From Cokeromyces recurvatus (Eukaryota > Mucoromycota > Mucoromycetes > Mucorales > Mucoraceae): a stretch of 64,000 nucleotides of DNA. Positions 1-11,599 of the stretch are shown piece by piece. The stretch lies in contig NW_026251404.1 in the NCBI RefSeq assembly GCF_025118155.1, forward strand, positions 310,001 through 374,000, read 5' to 3'. The notes under the pieces are model-generated. The model did no database searches and was not told where the DNA came from. It was given only the letters and a program-made list of their open reading frames with translations. Position 1 is the stretch's first letter; each line of letters opens with the position of its first letter. A program made the translations under genes and the position numbers.

Positions 1-389
1 AATCAAAGGTGTTAGAAATCACACCACCAAATGCGAGCTTAATATCTACTGATTCAGCAGCTGAAATAACTTTGGGGGCAATTTGTTGATCAAATTCGTC
101 CTTTCCAAACTTTCTACGATATGTTTCGAGCTTGATTGTTGACTGAGTACGATTAGGGTCAAGTTGATAAGGTAACCAATGTAGATAAAAGGTCACATTT
201 GGATTTTTTAATTGAAATTCATGTATAGCTTTTTCCATTCTACGTTTGCCAATAAAACACCTTTATAAAATTAACAGTTACTATCCAAGTTTATTTTTTA
301 TTTTTCTTCTTAAAAGAAAGTAGTTTTATTTACCATGGACAAACTGTATCTATAATAGCTTTAATATGAATTACTTGTGCTGCCTCCAT
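1..389 (-). CDS. DsbA-like/FrnE-type thioredoxin-fold oxidoreductase, 5' part
   Basis: Partial gene running off the left edge. Exon 1 is 389-334 and exon 2 starts at 260; the intron is GTAAAT...AAAG. The join gives CPWCFIGKRRMEKA after a beta-strand (IHIKAIIDTV), which is the CPWC active-site signature of the DSBA-like FrnE/2-hydroxychromene-carboxylate isomerase family. These thioredoxin-fold proteins act as disulfide or glutathione-linked oxidoreductases. The next segment (FYLHWLPYQLDP, then a helical stretch) fits the family. Only about 105 residues are inside the window, so the C-terminal half and the exact subfamily are unknown. The start is the first ATG before the strand and has no upstream in-frame alternative in the same exon. 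Confidence 0.75.
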
Positions 390-1261
390 GATTATTAGTG
401 TTATTATAAACAATACAAAAAGAAGGAAAAGATAGAAAATAAAACATCATTTATATTTTTATTAATAATAAGAATAAAGAAAAAAAAATTGCTTACAAAT
501 TCAAAATAATTTTTTTTTTTTTTTATTGTGAACAATGTTTAATTTCTCAATGCAGCAGTATGATAAAAGGAAATTGGTTCTTTTTTTTTTATTAGTGAAT
601 GACAAATATGTATTCATATATAATCATCTTTATTTGTAATAGTGAATGACTCTTACAGATATCAGTATGTAAGATTCAGTATTATAGGATTCGATTTTTT
701 CTTTTCTTTTGTTTTAATATTGAAAGTCATCATATCATTTATGTTTTAGATGAAATAGTAAAGTGATACATTCAAGTCTTCTGAAAGAAATCGATGAACA
801 ACAACAGGGCTCAAATTTAATTAGTCAGCAACATAATTATCTTCTTTTTGTGATAAGGTCTATCAAACTCATTTGTTTGATTATGTAATAATTTACATTT
901 GTCAATAGTGTCATAGTACGTGTTATAAATATCTTTGTATATCCTTACAAATCAGAATCTCCCAAGTGAATGAATCTAGCAGTATAATAATCTATTGATG
1001 AATAAGCAACTCAATGTTAAACTGTATTTAACAAAAATATTAAATCAAATCAATATCCTCTTTATTATGCCTTGAGTCAACTAATATCAAAGAAAAGACA
1101 GTTTATTGTTGAATTTTTTTTTCATTATTCATAAAGACACACACTAAAAAAAAGGGGGGGAGGGACTTCTAATATATACTGTTTAAAACTCCAGTATTAT
1201 ATAAGAGTCTGGACGAGTAAATACTTGTAAAATTGGTAGTCATTTTGTTGAATTTTATTAT
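390..1261. other. intergenic, no gene seen
   Basis: About 870 bases between the 5' end of the FrnE-like gene and the 3' end of the PROPPIN gene. It is AT-rich, with short poly-A/T runs and stops in all frames. It probably holds the FrnE-like promoter on the left and the PROPPIN 3' UTR and terminator on the right. I see no RNA gene or repeat unit. Confidence 0.5.
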
Positions 1262-1431
1262 CTATTCTCTTTTTAAAAAGCGTACAAATGACTCTTTTGT
1301 ACATTCACCACCTTTCCTCGGGTCAAAATAAAATTTATAACAGCCACCATCAGCACATATAACTTGAATATTATACATTAGTTTCATTTATATATAAATA
1401 TAAATATAAAGGTATTATTTTCCTATTTATC

Positions 1432-1484
<53 letters not shown>

Positions 1485-2216
1485 TGTAATTGAATTCTTT
1501 TGATTTCCAAAGGCAATAAGACACCTACTTTCAGTAGCTATCTTTGCATGAGCAAAACTCCATTCTGAACTAAAATATTTTGGTAAAATATCCTTCATGA
1601 AACTTAATGCACTTCCACGATTCCCTGAAGTGGTTAAACCAAAATTTGAAGGAGATTGTGTAGGATAGACAACGACTTCGCCATAGGTCGGTCCTCGAGG
1701 CTTGTGATCTAGATGAGTAACCACAGATGGATCCAAGTTAAAGATATGTATTGTACCTTTATCAGATGAAACACAAAGTCGAGTCGACTCTTGATTAAAT
1801 GCAATCGAATATATTTCTGCTCTATCCATACCACGTCGTAGCTCATTTAATAGTGTTCCGGTAGATGTATTAAATACTCGAATTAAAGTCCCTTTATCAC
1901 TTGTGGTTGCACATCGTGATCCATCTTGATTTAATGCTATGCAACTTAGTTTGCTAGAATGAGCTGCTATAATACTTACATTCATCGATCTACGTGTGTT
2001 ACTATTAGAATGATAATTATTGGGTAAAGTAAATAAAGGTGAAGTTGTCTCTTCACCAACGGATATATAATAGCCAAGTGAATTTAAATCAATAATCTGT
2101 AGATGGCCTTTCTGTTTCCCGGGAATAATTAATATTGCATGCTCTAAAGAAGTTGAAACAGCAGCAAGTCCTAAGTAGAATTTTATTTTATTTCAGACAA
2201 GTATTAATACGATGAC

Positions 2217-2267
<51 letters not shown>

Positions 2268-2819
2268 TTTATCATTGTCACATGTTTCAAACGTATGTAA
2301 TAATTGTGGAGGTAAACTGAATTGATATACAAATACTTTATTTTGTAAAACTACAGTTAATCTGATAACTAATACTATTAGCCCATAAATTACGTATATA
2401 TATATATATATATATATACAGGTATTACCTATCTCTTCGTAACTTGACATTCTTTACTTCACTTTTATATTCTAATTCCAAAACTGGCTTCCCTTTCATA
2501 CTGTCATATATGATTACTTTATTAGGTGGATATCTTGGATTTCTACCTCCTCCAACAAGTGCAAGATAATTTGTACGATATAACATTTCAACATGGCCAA
2601 TTCCTCCCTCATTAGATTCTATTGATAAAATATGAGTTCAGTTGTAAACTATGCTTGTTATAATATACCGTCTCTTGCTTGTTCAATTAAAGGATCACAA
2701 TTATAGATTCGGAATCCATTATCAAGTCCTACTGCAAAACAGCCATAATCTTGATTAAATCCAGCATATAATAAACCTGATGCATCTGTTATACTCGATG
2801 TTGTCCTTGACAAATTCAT
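1262..2819 (-). CDS. PROPPIN/WIPI beta-propeller protein (WDR45B/WIPI3, yeast Hsv2/Atg18 family)
   Basis: Five exons: 2819-2669, 2618-2429, 2361-2267, 2170-1484, 1362-1262. The join is 1224 nt, giving 407 aa with a clean frame. The N-terminus ([26 protein letters not shown]) and C-terminus ([14 protein letters not shown]) match WDR45B/WIPI3. The phosphoinositide-binding L/F-R-R-G motif is present as LRRG at about residues 256-259, so PI3P/PI(3,5)P2 binding is expected, with roles in autophagy or micronucleophagy. An upstream in-frame ATG at 2885 would add a Phe-rich stretch and is less likely than MNLSRT at 2819, which aligns with the family start. Introns 3 and 4 begin GTAAAA and run straight into sense poly(A) of about 40 nt. 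An acidic/Ser insertion between blades 3 and 4 is longer than in animals. Confidence 0.93.
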
Positions 2820-3059
2820 ATTAATGTTTAAAAAAAAAAAGTAAATGAATAAATGAATAAACAAAGAAAAAAAAAAAGATATCATTTGTCTAAAATTGGG
2901 AATTTTTTTATTTTACTTCTTTTTTTTTGTTATTATTATTCTTTGTATTTATGCATTAAGAAAACAAAAATATATTTATAAGCCTGTCTAAATATTTTTT
3001 ATATACATACAACAAATATTATTAAATTATATATTTTTTTTTAAAAAAAAAAATATCTT

Positions 3060-4757
3060 TTAAGCACTTTCTTCTTCCTTTTCTTCAGGTAAATCATATT
3101 CAAAGGAAATATCCCAACGAGCACCAGGAGCTCTAGCACTAATATATTTAATGAATCTCATAACACCTTCATCCTTCAAGACAAGTGATAATTCATTAGA
3201 GCCAGCACCAATTGTCAATAAAGCACCATCGTCATCAAAGGTACGATAAGTAGCTGGATCATCATCACCTTCATGAGGGGCCATATAGCATTCATATCCA
3301 CCATACTCACATGATTCCCATTGTTCAGCAGCCTTTTCAGTGGGTGCAGTAGCTAAACAAAGAGTGGCATCCAACACAGCTTGTCCACGCATGTTGGTAG
3401 TAGCTAAGGTATAGTCATGACCAGGACGGAAACGACGTGCAAGACCTCGATAACCACAAGGGAGTAATTGAGAGACAACGGCCAACCAATGACGGAAGGC
3501 TTCAGATTGGAAGCGAGAACGAAGGTCAGCAAATAAGACAGAGGTTTCTTCATCATCTTTAAGATCATCATCACTCAATTTAAGGAAACGTTGAGATACG
3601 GGGGAACCTTGAACGAACCAAGAACCTCTGATGCCAGTACCATGAGGTGGCATGATAGGTTCAGTAAACTTATCCATCTGATCTGCCTTTAAGGTAGCAG
3701 CCTTGATTTTATCATAGAGTTCATCATTTAAGAAGCCCTTTAATTGAATAGCAGATTCTTCAACAAATTTTTCTGTTACTTGTGTAAGGAATTCCATATT
3801 AAGATACACAGGGTTGATCCATGTCACAAGTTCCTTCAAGTCCTCTTCCGTCAAACCTAATGTAGCAGATTCATCTAATGCACCAGACTTGTATTCTTCA
3901 AAACTTTCCTTAGCTTCAACTGCGGCTTCAATCTGTTGAAGAGAAGAAAGGGTATCACTCTTTTCGGCATCTGGCTTATAACCTACTTCACCTTCTTGAG
4001 GGAAATGGAACCAACCTTGAATACTAAGACGAGGCTTATCTTCAACCACAACTTCCTCTACTGAATGGAAGGAATAACCAGGCAAGACAGTAAACATGGC
4101 AAATTGGTTCCACTTGGGAGGAACAGAGACAGAGGGTTCGTTTGCAGGCTTATCACGTTCAACAACTGGATAGAGTTCGAGAGCACCACCAAAGGCAGGA
4201 TCCCAATCTTCATCAGGTTCACCAGGCATATACAAAATGAAGGAGACACGACGAGTACCGATCACATCATCATGGTTCAATAAATGACAGCCAGCTGTAT
4301 ATGTATTCACACTCATGTCCATCTTGGAAGGTGATAAGGGACCACAACCAGTGACCTCAGAGACGAAATCTCGGAACTCTTGAGAATAGATAGCATTACG
4401 AAGTTCAAAGAGAGCAGAGAGCTTGCTACGTTCTTCTTCACTAAGACCATCCATGTTGGCCAAGTCACCGGTTTGATTCACTTTGTAAATATCAGTTTCC
4501 TTTGTTGTAAAGTTCAATTGACTAAAGATTTCTTTGTGGACACGACGCAATAAATCTTCATTTACTAACTTGGAGATCTTACAATGAGGATAAGGCTTAG
4601 AGGCTTCAACAGATTTACGAATTTCATCACGAGAAGATTGATCAAAGAGACCAGAATAGAATTTATCCTTAACAGATTGTTGTTCCTTTTTAATACGCTT
4701 TACATCGATACGATCAGTATTAGTAGATTCTCTAGTCTCTGCTGTTGAAGGTGCCAT
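3060..4757 (-). CDS. TPA1: prolyl 3,4-dihydroxylase Tpa1/Ofd1 (OGFOD1 family)
   Basis: Single-exon ORF of 565 aa, the usual size for this family. The N-terminal double-stranded beta-helix carries the Fe(II) triad H162-x-D164...H231 and the 2-oxoglutarate-binding Arg243 (KPRLSIQGW). The C-terminal half is the degenerate second DSBH domain, with GIRGSWFVQGSPVSQRFL and YGGYECYM blocks. In yeast and fission yeast this enzyme hydroxylates a proline of Rps23 and links oxygen to translation termination and SREBP turnover. It is the only large intronless gene in the window. The 3' neighbour (PROPPIN) is on the same strand 240 nt away. The 5' side faces a 1.3-kb gap towards REX1B on the other strand. 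Function is inferred from motifs; identity is confident. Confidence 0.95.
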   Translation of the reverse strand: MAPSTAETRESTNTDRIDVKRIKKEQQSVKDKFYSGLFDQSSRDEIRKSVEASKPYPHCKISKLVNEDLLRRVHKEIFSQLNFTTKETDIYKVNQTGDLANMDGLSEEERSKLSALFELRNAIYSQEFRDFVSEVTGCGPLSPSKMDMSVNTYTAGCHLLNHDDVIGTRRVSFILYMPGEPDEDWDPAFGGALELYPVVERDKPANEPSVSVPPKWNQFAMFTVLPGYSFHSVEEVVVEDKPRLSIQGWFHFPQEGEVGYKPDAEKSDTLSSLQQIEAAVEAKESFEEYKSGALDESATLGLTEEDLKELVTWINPVYLNMEFLTQVTEKFVEESAIQLKGFLNDELYDKIKAATLKADQMDKFTEPIMPPHGTGIRGSWFVQGSPVSQRFLKLSDDDLKDDEETSVLFADLRSRFQSEAFRHWLAVVSQLLPCGYRGLARRFRPGHDYTLATTNMRGQAVLDATLCLATAPTEKAAEQWESCEYGGYECYMAPHEGDDDPATYRTFDDDGALLTIGAGSNELSLVLKDEGVMRFIKYISARAPGARWDISFEYDLPEEKEEESA

Positions 4758-6081
4758 TTTTCTTTCTTTTTATTTATTTATTTAAAATAAGAAAAAAAGA
4801 ATAAGTATTAATAATACACTGGTTTCAAAATTTTATGAATAGTTCAAATCGTATGACTGTATGTATTTATATATAAAAATTTTTTTTTTTTTTTTTAATT
4901 GTATAGTTACTGTCTAGGTCCCTTTTTTGGAATTGGTTTTTCGGTTAAACAAATAAAAAATTTTTATTGTCTTCGTTTCACTTCTATAAAAAAAAATAGA
5001 AAGGATAGAATAATACACACAATGTCATTGTTGTTAAAACAGCTTACATAAAAAAAAATGGATGTATATGCATATGCATGTAAACAAGTTACACAAATGT
5101 TCGATCTGACATTTATCAAATGTGACATGAAATTATTTATCAACAGCCTAATTACTACTAGCGCTTTTTCGTCCTTTCTGTTTTATCTTTTAATTTTCTG
5201 CCTCTATGCCCTTAATGGTAAATAAAGTAAAAAAAAAAAAAGTGCTGACAAGAATAAGTAAACGATAACTAAAGACCAAGTTGATCATACATTGATAATT
5301 TTTTTTTCTTCCTCCTAAACAAATTCAAAAGGGAAAGAAAGCGTTTATTTCACAAATATCAAGTAGTAGCAATAATCAATAATTAAAACAACATAACTTG
5401 TTTAATCTTCTTCTTCTTTTATCTTTATCACATATCAACTGAATTTATGAATGCTATTATATGTCCTATGAAATAATAACTACAATTCTTTCTCTTCAAA
5501 ACTATAGTGTAATTACTTTTTTCTTTCTTTGCTCAGATGACAAATATCCTTGATTATTACTATCTGTTTCGGGGAATTCAAGGCTGTATCTATAATAATA
5601 AAAAGATAAAATTACCTTAACTTGTAGCAATCAAAGATTACATTGATAAAACTAAAAATCTGCTACAATTTAAGTGATAGTAGTGTTGTGAAAGCTAACT
5701 GCTAATGAAGCATAAAATTAGAGTTATTTTAGTGATATGTATTTACTATACTCTATTCATTGAAAGTCAATGATGTTTTATAGCATTTTGTTAAAGAAAA
5801 AAAAAAGTAGTATAAGCTGACAATAAAGGTATCTCCTTATTAACGCCATTTTAAAAACTTGTAGTCTCACATAGTCTTTTTCATCTTTATTTTCTATTGC
5901 TATCACTGGTAGACTTTCTTTTCTACATGTCTTGTAATATCTCATTTTATTATTTATATCCATCATGATTTAATACACTGCTAATGTCTTATTTAACTCC
6001 GCGTTTAAATCGTACGTAATAAACTTATTTCTTTTCTTTTTCTTTCATCTTACCCTTTTTATTATTATTATCATTGACATT
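4758..6081. other. divergent intergenic region between TPA1 and REX1B
   Basis: 1.3 kb of AT-rich DNA between two divergently transcribed genes, so it should contain both promoters. The stretch just before the REX1B ATG is pyrimidine-rich (TTTCTTTTCTTTTTCTTTC), a common pre-start tract in this window. The ORF at 5778-5966 (-) has no family features and looks random. Confidence 0.45.
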
Positions 6082-6760
6082 ATGGCACAACAACCAAAGA
6101 ATGAAATCTTGGAAAAGAATGAAATTTTATCCAATGAATTACAAAAATTATTAAAATCTCAAAACACTCGTCTAGAATTATACAAAGAATTTGATCTGTA
6201 ATTATTATTATGCCTAAGAATATATAAATCTAAAAGGTTAATGAGCCTTTCTTCTGTTAGCGCATTTAAAGATTATATGAACGGCAAATGTCCTGCTGAT
6301 CAATATCATTCTATTTGTAAAATTGTGACTGAAGGATTTCAAGATGTATCTTTAGAGATCCAACATGTCGAAAAGAATGTCTCTGACAAAGTTATTGCCG
6401 GTATGATTCGAAGTTTACAAGAAGCTGAAAAAGAGAAATTAGAAAAGGTAAGGTTAATGATAATGAGCTTTAGATTCATAAAGAATCATGCCTAACTTTT
6501 TTTTTTTCCTCTCTCTCTTTTTGAAAGACAGTAAAACTTCAAATGTTAATGATTCAAGCAAAGGAATCAGATAAAGATTATGATGAAACGATCAAAGAAT
6601 ACAAGGAAAGGTAACGATGTCTATACCATAGTATGCTGTAAATCATATAATTCATTATTTTATGAAATTTAATAGTGTTAAAGAAGCTACTGATAAAGCA
6701 TATGAAGTTTGGGATGAACTTCGAGAAGAAATGCATGGTGTTGCTTCACTTATTTGTTAA
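6082..6760 (+). CDS. REX1B-family protein (required for excision 1-B, DNA repair)
   Basis: Four exons: 6082-6197, 6237-6447, 6528-6610, 6676-6760. Total 495 nt, 164 aa, frame clean. The predicted protein is nearly all alpha-helical, with the REX1B/C19orf60 layout: a TRLELYKEF helix, then AFKDYM...YHSICKIVTEGFQDVS, then an EAEKEKLEKTVKLQML coiled segment. The family was named from a Chlamydomonas locus needed for excision repair; its biochemical role is not established. Intron 1 is only 39 nt and its 3' splice site fixes the residues around LLMSLSS, so that junction is the least certain. The gene is convergent with TIM8, 100 nt away. Confidence 0.8.
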
Positions 6761-6860
6761 TTATACATCCTGTTTTATTATAACAAAACACCAATAAACG
6801 ATATATTTATATATATAAAAAAAAAGTACAGTATTTTATGTATATTATCCTTGCTATTAT

Positions 6861-7261
6861 TTACATGCCAGTTGATCGTAATTCTTCTAAACGTTTAACA
6901 ATAAATAAACTGGTATCTAAGAATCTATCGACACAGTTGGCAAGACATGATTCCTCAGAACGATCTAATTTATTATTAACCTTGGAGATACATTTATCCT
7001 AATAAAAAACATGCAAGTAAGAAAACAAAATAACAGCTTCTTCTTTTTTTTTCGTATAAATAGGATTTTTTTTTTTTTTTACCCAACAATTATCTGTCAA
7101 ACTATGAACTGTTTCTTGTACACGAGCCTTTGCTTGTTCTGCTTGAAGGAACTATATACAATTATAAATATACCATATATATTTATATCTTCTTTTTTTT
7201 TTATTCTTATTACCTGAGCAAGTTCACGTTGATCGTTTTCACTGAATTGAGGTTGAGACAT
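6861..7261 (-). CDS. TIM8: mitochondrial small Tim chaperone Tim8
   Basis: Three exons: 7261-7214, 7151-7083, 6998-6861, giving 84 aa. It has the twin CX3C motifs of small Tims at C38-x3-C42 and C57-x3-C61 (CWDKC and CLANC), the Tim8-type spacing of 14 between the pairs, and an N-terminal helix FLQAEQAKARVQETVH. Tim8 partners Tim13 in the intermembrane space to escort hydrophobic precursors such as Tim23. Each pair of cysteines is split by intron 2, which falls between W39 and D40. It shares a 399-nt divergent promoter region with the thioesterase gene. Confidence 0.92.
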
Positions 7262-7660
7262 GGTTAATTCTTAAGAAAAAATAATAAATAAATAAAAATA
7301 ATAAAAGAAGGAAATAATGGGATTCCATGTTGATGGACCCCGAAGCTTTAAAATCCTTTGAACACAGATCCATTAGCTTAATTGTGACTGTTAATTCATT
7401 TTGATATTATTATATGGATGTGTGTTGTAGTAGTATCCATTATCCCCTTTATTGTGATATATAAAGCAAAGTAAATTATACAAGCTGGTAATTCATCTTC
7501 TTTGGTAAATTCAATAGCTGAATAACAGTAGACTTTATAATAACAGATTTATAAACATCAAAGTGCTACATAATATTAAACAATAAATAAATAAACTGCT
7601 TTTGTCATACATTTATTAGCTTTTTTTTTTCTATTTTTCTTTTACTTTATTATTATTTTA
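7262..7660. promoter_or_regulatory. bidirectional intergenic region TIM8 / thioesterase
   Basis: 399 nt between two outward-facing start codons, so both promoters must lie here. AT-rich, with a T-rich tract just before the + strand ATG. I see no clear named motif. Confidence 0.4.
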
Positions 7661-8221
7661 ATGAAACTTGACGAAAAAATAGCTAAAAGATATCCCAAGC
7701 TTGAGGAAGCAGTAAATTATTATGGTGGAAAGCATGATAAACAGCATCTATTTTGGGAAGATAATGTTGGCAATGAACTAAGCATTGTAGCTGCTGAACC
7801 TAACAAGTTAACGTGGGAATTCGCAGTTAAAGAAAACCATTGTAATCAGTAAATAACCATTGTATATAATATATATGTATAAAGTAGTAGTCGTAGTAGT
7901 AGTTGTTGTTGTTAATATATTTATTCGTATAGATTAGGTAATCTTCATGGAGGGTGTGTAGCTACTTTGATTGATATTTGCAGTAGTTATGCCATCTTGG
8001 TTGCTACCAGCCATAAACCATGGAATTTGATAGGCATTTCTACTGATCTCTCTGTCGCCTATTTGAGAGGTATCTCTGAAGGTGAAATTATTCGTATTGT
8101 ATGTGAAGTGCAGAGAGTTGGTTCAACATTATCCAATATTTTTACAAGAATTTATGACCAAGAAAACCGTTTATGTTATTCTGGATCACATACTAAATTT
8201 AACATTGATTCAAGATTATGA
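7661..8221 (+). CDS. ACOT13-like hotdog acyl-CoA thioesterase
   Basis: Two exons, 7661-7848 and 7933-8221; 477 nt, 158 aa. The second exon starts in LGNLHGGCVATLID, the 4HBT hotdog signature. HGG contacts the CoA substrate, and the downstream acidic residue (D in ATLID) fits the ACOT13/PaaI catalytic position. Then come ISTDLSVAYLRG and the strand FTRIYDQENRLCYSG typical of THEM2/ACOT13. Expected role: hydrolysis of medium/long-chain acyl-CoA, often at mitochondria. The N-terminus is longer than in animal ACOT13 and has no obvious targeting peptide. It lies 180 nt upstream of DPH3 on the same strand. Confidence 0.85.
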
Positions 8222-8401
8222 TTGGATAAGAAAAGTTTTTTTTTTTCCTCTAATAATGTTGCTGATGCTGAATTTAAAATTTTAACACAATAACAAAGAA
8301 TAGAATTGAGGGGGGGAAGAGTAAGACAATTAAAATCTTTTTTTTTTTTTTCTGTTTTTTGCAATTCATTAAATAAAGTTAATTTCGAGTAGAAAAAAAA
8401 A

Positions 8402-8780
8402 ATGACTTCGTTTTATGATGAGGTAAAGCTTGATTTGATGGATTAAAGAATTATGAATGTTGATTATTTTAATGTAGATTGAAATTGAAGACATGGAATT
8501 TAACGAAGAAGAGCAACTTTATACATATCCTTGTCCTTGTGGTGATAAATTCGAGATCTATTTAGTAAATTATACGCAACATGTATTTAATCTCTCCCAA
8601 AGATCTTATTTGCTAACATACATTGAATAGGATGATCTTAAAGCAGGTGATGATGTGGCTCGATGTCCTTCTTGCTCGTTAATTATTCGAGTTATTTATG
8701 ATCCTGATGATTTTATTGACGAAGAGGAAGAAGAGGAAGAAACAACGTTTGAAGTAGATTCAAGTATTCTTGTGTCTTAA
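8402..8780 (+). CDS. DPH3: diphthamide biosynthesis protein 3 (Dph3/Kti11)
   Basis: Three exons: 8402-8422 (only 7 codons), 8478-8564, 8631-8780; 85 aa. It has the CSL zinc-finger cysteines C26-x-C28 (PCPCG) and C48-x2-C51 (CPSCS), and the invariant [11 protein letters not shown] and [13 protein letters not shown] blocks. Dph3 is the elect­ron carrier for Dph1-Dph2 in diphthamide synthesis on eEF2 and also supports Elongator. The C-terminal tail is acidic (about ten Asp/Glu in a row). Convergent with the BAP31-like gene, 114 nt away. Confidence 0.95.
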
Positions 8781-8894
8781 TAATTTACATACATATCACA
8801 TATTTTATACACAAAATTCATCCAGTCATTTGCATTATTATTATTATTTTACCCTTTGTATATTTTATTTATTAAATTGAAAGAAAAGGTTAGA

Positions 8895-9807
8895 TTATTC
8901 TTTGATAGAAGATAATTTGATACGTTCATCCGAGAGCCTATTATATTCAGCTGTTTGCTGCTCAATTTGTTTTTTAAGGTTTTCAAAGTCTCTTTCATCT
9001 TTTTGTAATTCCATTAATTCCTCTGTAAGCTCTTTAATTTTAATTTCATATGATTTTTCCATGTCCAATAAACGTCGTTCATCTTCTTTAGATAAAAGCT
9101 GTTCCTTTTTTGTATTTTCCAATTCTTCTTCATGTCTTAACATTTGAAAAATTAAAGCACTTGTACGTTCAAGAATCCTATAAAAGAAAAAAAAAGTTTA
9201 ATTTTTATAGTCACATTCATAAATAAATCATGATTATTACAATGATAAAAAGAGGGTAAAGCCTGTTAAATAAAGATTTCTTTGAGCATAAAATTTACGA
9301 GCCTTTTGACTTGCTTCATAACCATAATCATGATATTGACGAGAGGTATCTTCAGGTTCATGTTGATCAATACGTTGTAAACGATTGACAGCATCTAATA
9401 AAGATCATATTTAACATCAAAAATCCCTAGCACTTTTATAAATACTACTAACCGATAAATAAAACAAAGATGAAGCTAAAAAATAAAATAAAAAAAAAAA
9501 TCAGTAAATAAATAAAATAAAAACAAGATATATTAACTTACCCGAAAATAATCTTTAAACCATTCATAGCCCTTTGAGCCTACGCATAATATTGAAACTT
9601 TAATCTTTCAACTATAATAATAGTAATCAAGACTTACAATAGGTGAAGTAGAAGCAAATTTAAACATGACTCGACGCCAACGAGAAGGAAGTGGAATCTA
9701 TATACATATATGAATACATGTATAAAAAAAAAATAGAGTTACATTTGAAATTTTTTAGTTAACACTTTATTTGAATTTACAACAAGAATACAGAATAATA
9801 ACATCTA

Positions 9808-9840
<33 letters not shown>

Positions 9841-9936
9841 ATCATAAGAATGCATGTTTAAAAAAGTTATAACACGTCTATTTTTATTTACCTCAATAAT
9901 GAGAATAAAGAAGGTCGTTGTATAATAAATCGTCAT
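8895..9936 (-). CDS. BAP31-like ER membrane protein (Yet1/Yet3 family)
   Basis: Six exons: 9936-9892, 9697-9638, 9579-9542, 9475-9453, 9394-9241, 9177-8895; 603 nt, 200 aa. The layout is that of B-cell receptor-associated protein 31. An N-terminal membrane segment starts MTIYYTTTFFILIIE, then IPLPSRWRR, a second membrane segment GFIFVLFIDAVNRLQ, a third around LYLTGFTLFLSLILER, and a long charged coiled coil from about residue 115 to the end. BAP31/Yet proteins act in ER export and quality control. Exon 4 is a 23-nt microexon; without it the second membrane segment and the frame are lost, which supports it. No KKxx retrieval signal is seen at the C-terminus (ends SSIKE). Confidence 0.85.
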
Positions 9937-10281
9937 TTTTATTTTCGAGATTTACTAATAAAAGAATAAAAAATAAAAGAAAAAAATAAAAATAAAAATA
10001 AATTATCGCGAGATATTAGCAGTAACTTTTATTTAAAATAAGCAAAGAGAAGGGAGATAATTTAAACATGCGTGAAAATTTTCTAATAAATTATAAAAGC
10101 AGACGACGACGACGACTATTAAAATGATTTGGCTCGATTTAATAATACACGGTCGCTTATATAAAATGCTGCTCTACAATTAGGCTAAAATAGGACACAG
10201 TTTATATACTACATGCATATAGACATTAAAACAAAATATGTATCATCTTCTTTATTATTATTATTATTAGTGTAATTACTT
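9937..10281. other. intergenic, BAP31-like 5' side / eIF2alpha 3' side
   Basis: 345 nt, AT-rich. It should hold the BAP31-like promoter and the eIF2alpha 3' UTR. A short (GAC)n-like stretch lies near 10103. Nothing else seen. Confidence 0.4.
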
Positions 10282-11599
10282 TTACATATCATCATCACTA
10301 GCAGCAACAGCATCACCTTCATCTTCATCACCACTAACAAGCTCATTTTCCTTTTCTGCTTGAGCCAACAAAGCAGCAAAATCTTTATCCTATATTACAA
10401 TTATTAGATAAATAAATAAATAGACGCATAGTTTCTCTTATTTTCATAATAGACTTACATCAGAATCAGAAACCAATTTAGCTTCCTTTTCTACCTTGAA
10501 TTTAGTCCAAGCATGCTTTTCTAATTCTGTCTTTATCGCTTCAATACTCTTTTCAATTACTTCAAAACCAAGTTTCTTATCTAAAGAATCAACAGTAACA
10601 ACGTAGAAAGGTGCAGCTAAATATGTAATCTTAATAGGCACTTCTTCTGAACCAACTGATTCACCTGCCTTCAAGGCTGCCTTAATAGCATTAACACCAT
10701 CAATACCAGTACATCTAATATCAAGTTCTACAATAAAATATGAATAAATTAAACGTTTATACTCTCTCTCTCTCCCTCTCCCTCTCTCTCTTTAACTTAC
10801 GGGCACGAATCTTGACAGGATGAGGAGTCATTCTACGCTTAATAATAGCCAATAATTCCTTGAGAACTTCTTCAGAAATATTCATGCCTTGGAAAACAGC
10901 ATCAGCATCTCTATAAAGTTCAACATTAATCATCATGCATACACACTTAATTTTTAAATAAATTCTATATCTATATCTATATATTACACAATAGCCATCT
11001 TGAAAGCATCATAAGCATGGCCATATTTTCTATACAAAGGCCAACCAATAGTTTCATATAATTCTTTAAGAGGTAAGTCATTCTTTTCAGCAACATGACG
11101 CAAAATAGAATGAACAGCTTTGGACTTGTTGTATTTTTCTTCACACTTGATAATATCTTCAGGAGTAACACGACGTTTAGACAAATCAATATAACCTAAA
11201 GGTATATAAAACAATTTATATATATGAGTTCTAAATGAAAAAAAAAACATGTCGGTGTATTTGCTCTTTACCCTTTTCTTCATCAACTCTCAAAACAACG
11301 ACGACTTCGTCTCTACCAACACGAATCAACTTTTGAACTGAACGAATACGTCTTCTAGATAATTCAGAAAGCAAGATCATGCCTTCTCTATCACCATATT
11401 CAAGCTATAATAAAATAAATGTTAAACTATTTAATCACGCATTTAAGATCTTTTTTTTTTTTTTAAAAAAAAAAAAGTAATTTACAAGTTTAACGTAAGC
11501 ACCCATGTCGGCAATTTGACGAACATTGACCATAACAACATCGTCAACCTTAGGGAATTCATTTTCATACATGCGACAGAAAAACTTATTGTCAGCCAT
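10282..11599 (-). CDS. SUI2: translation initiation factor eIF2 alpha subunit
   Basis: Six exons: 11599-11486, 11404-11272, 11195-10988, 10910-10801, 10727-10459, 10389-10282; 942 nt, 313 aa. The N-terminal S1 domain contains the phospho-regulatory loop [10 protein letters not shown], with the acceptor Ser at about residue 54, so Gcn2-type control is possible. Then come the helical domain ([16 protein letters not shown]) and the alpha-beta C-terminal domain, ending in an acidic tail. eIF2 brings Met-tRNAi to the 40S subunit. Splice joins are all GT-AG and in frame. The exon 4/5 join gives Q at a position that is D/E in homologues, a small uncertainty. Confidence 0.96.

Noticed and set aside
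8902..9147. 81-aa + strand ORF
   Set aside because: Antisense shadow of the BAP31-like coiled coil.
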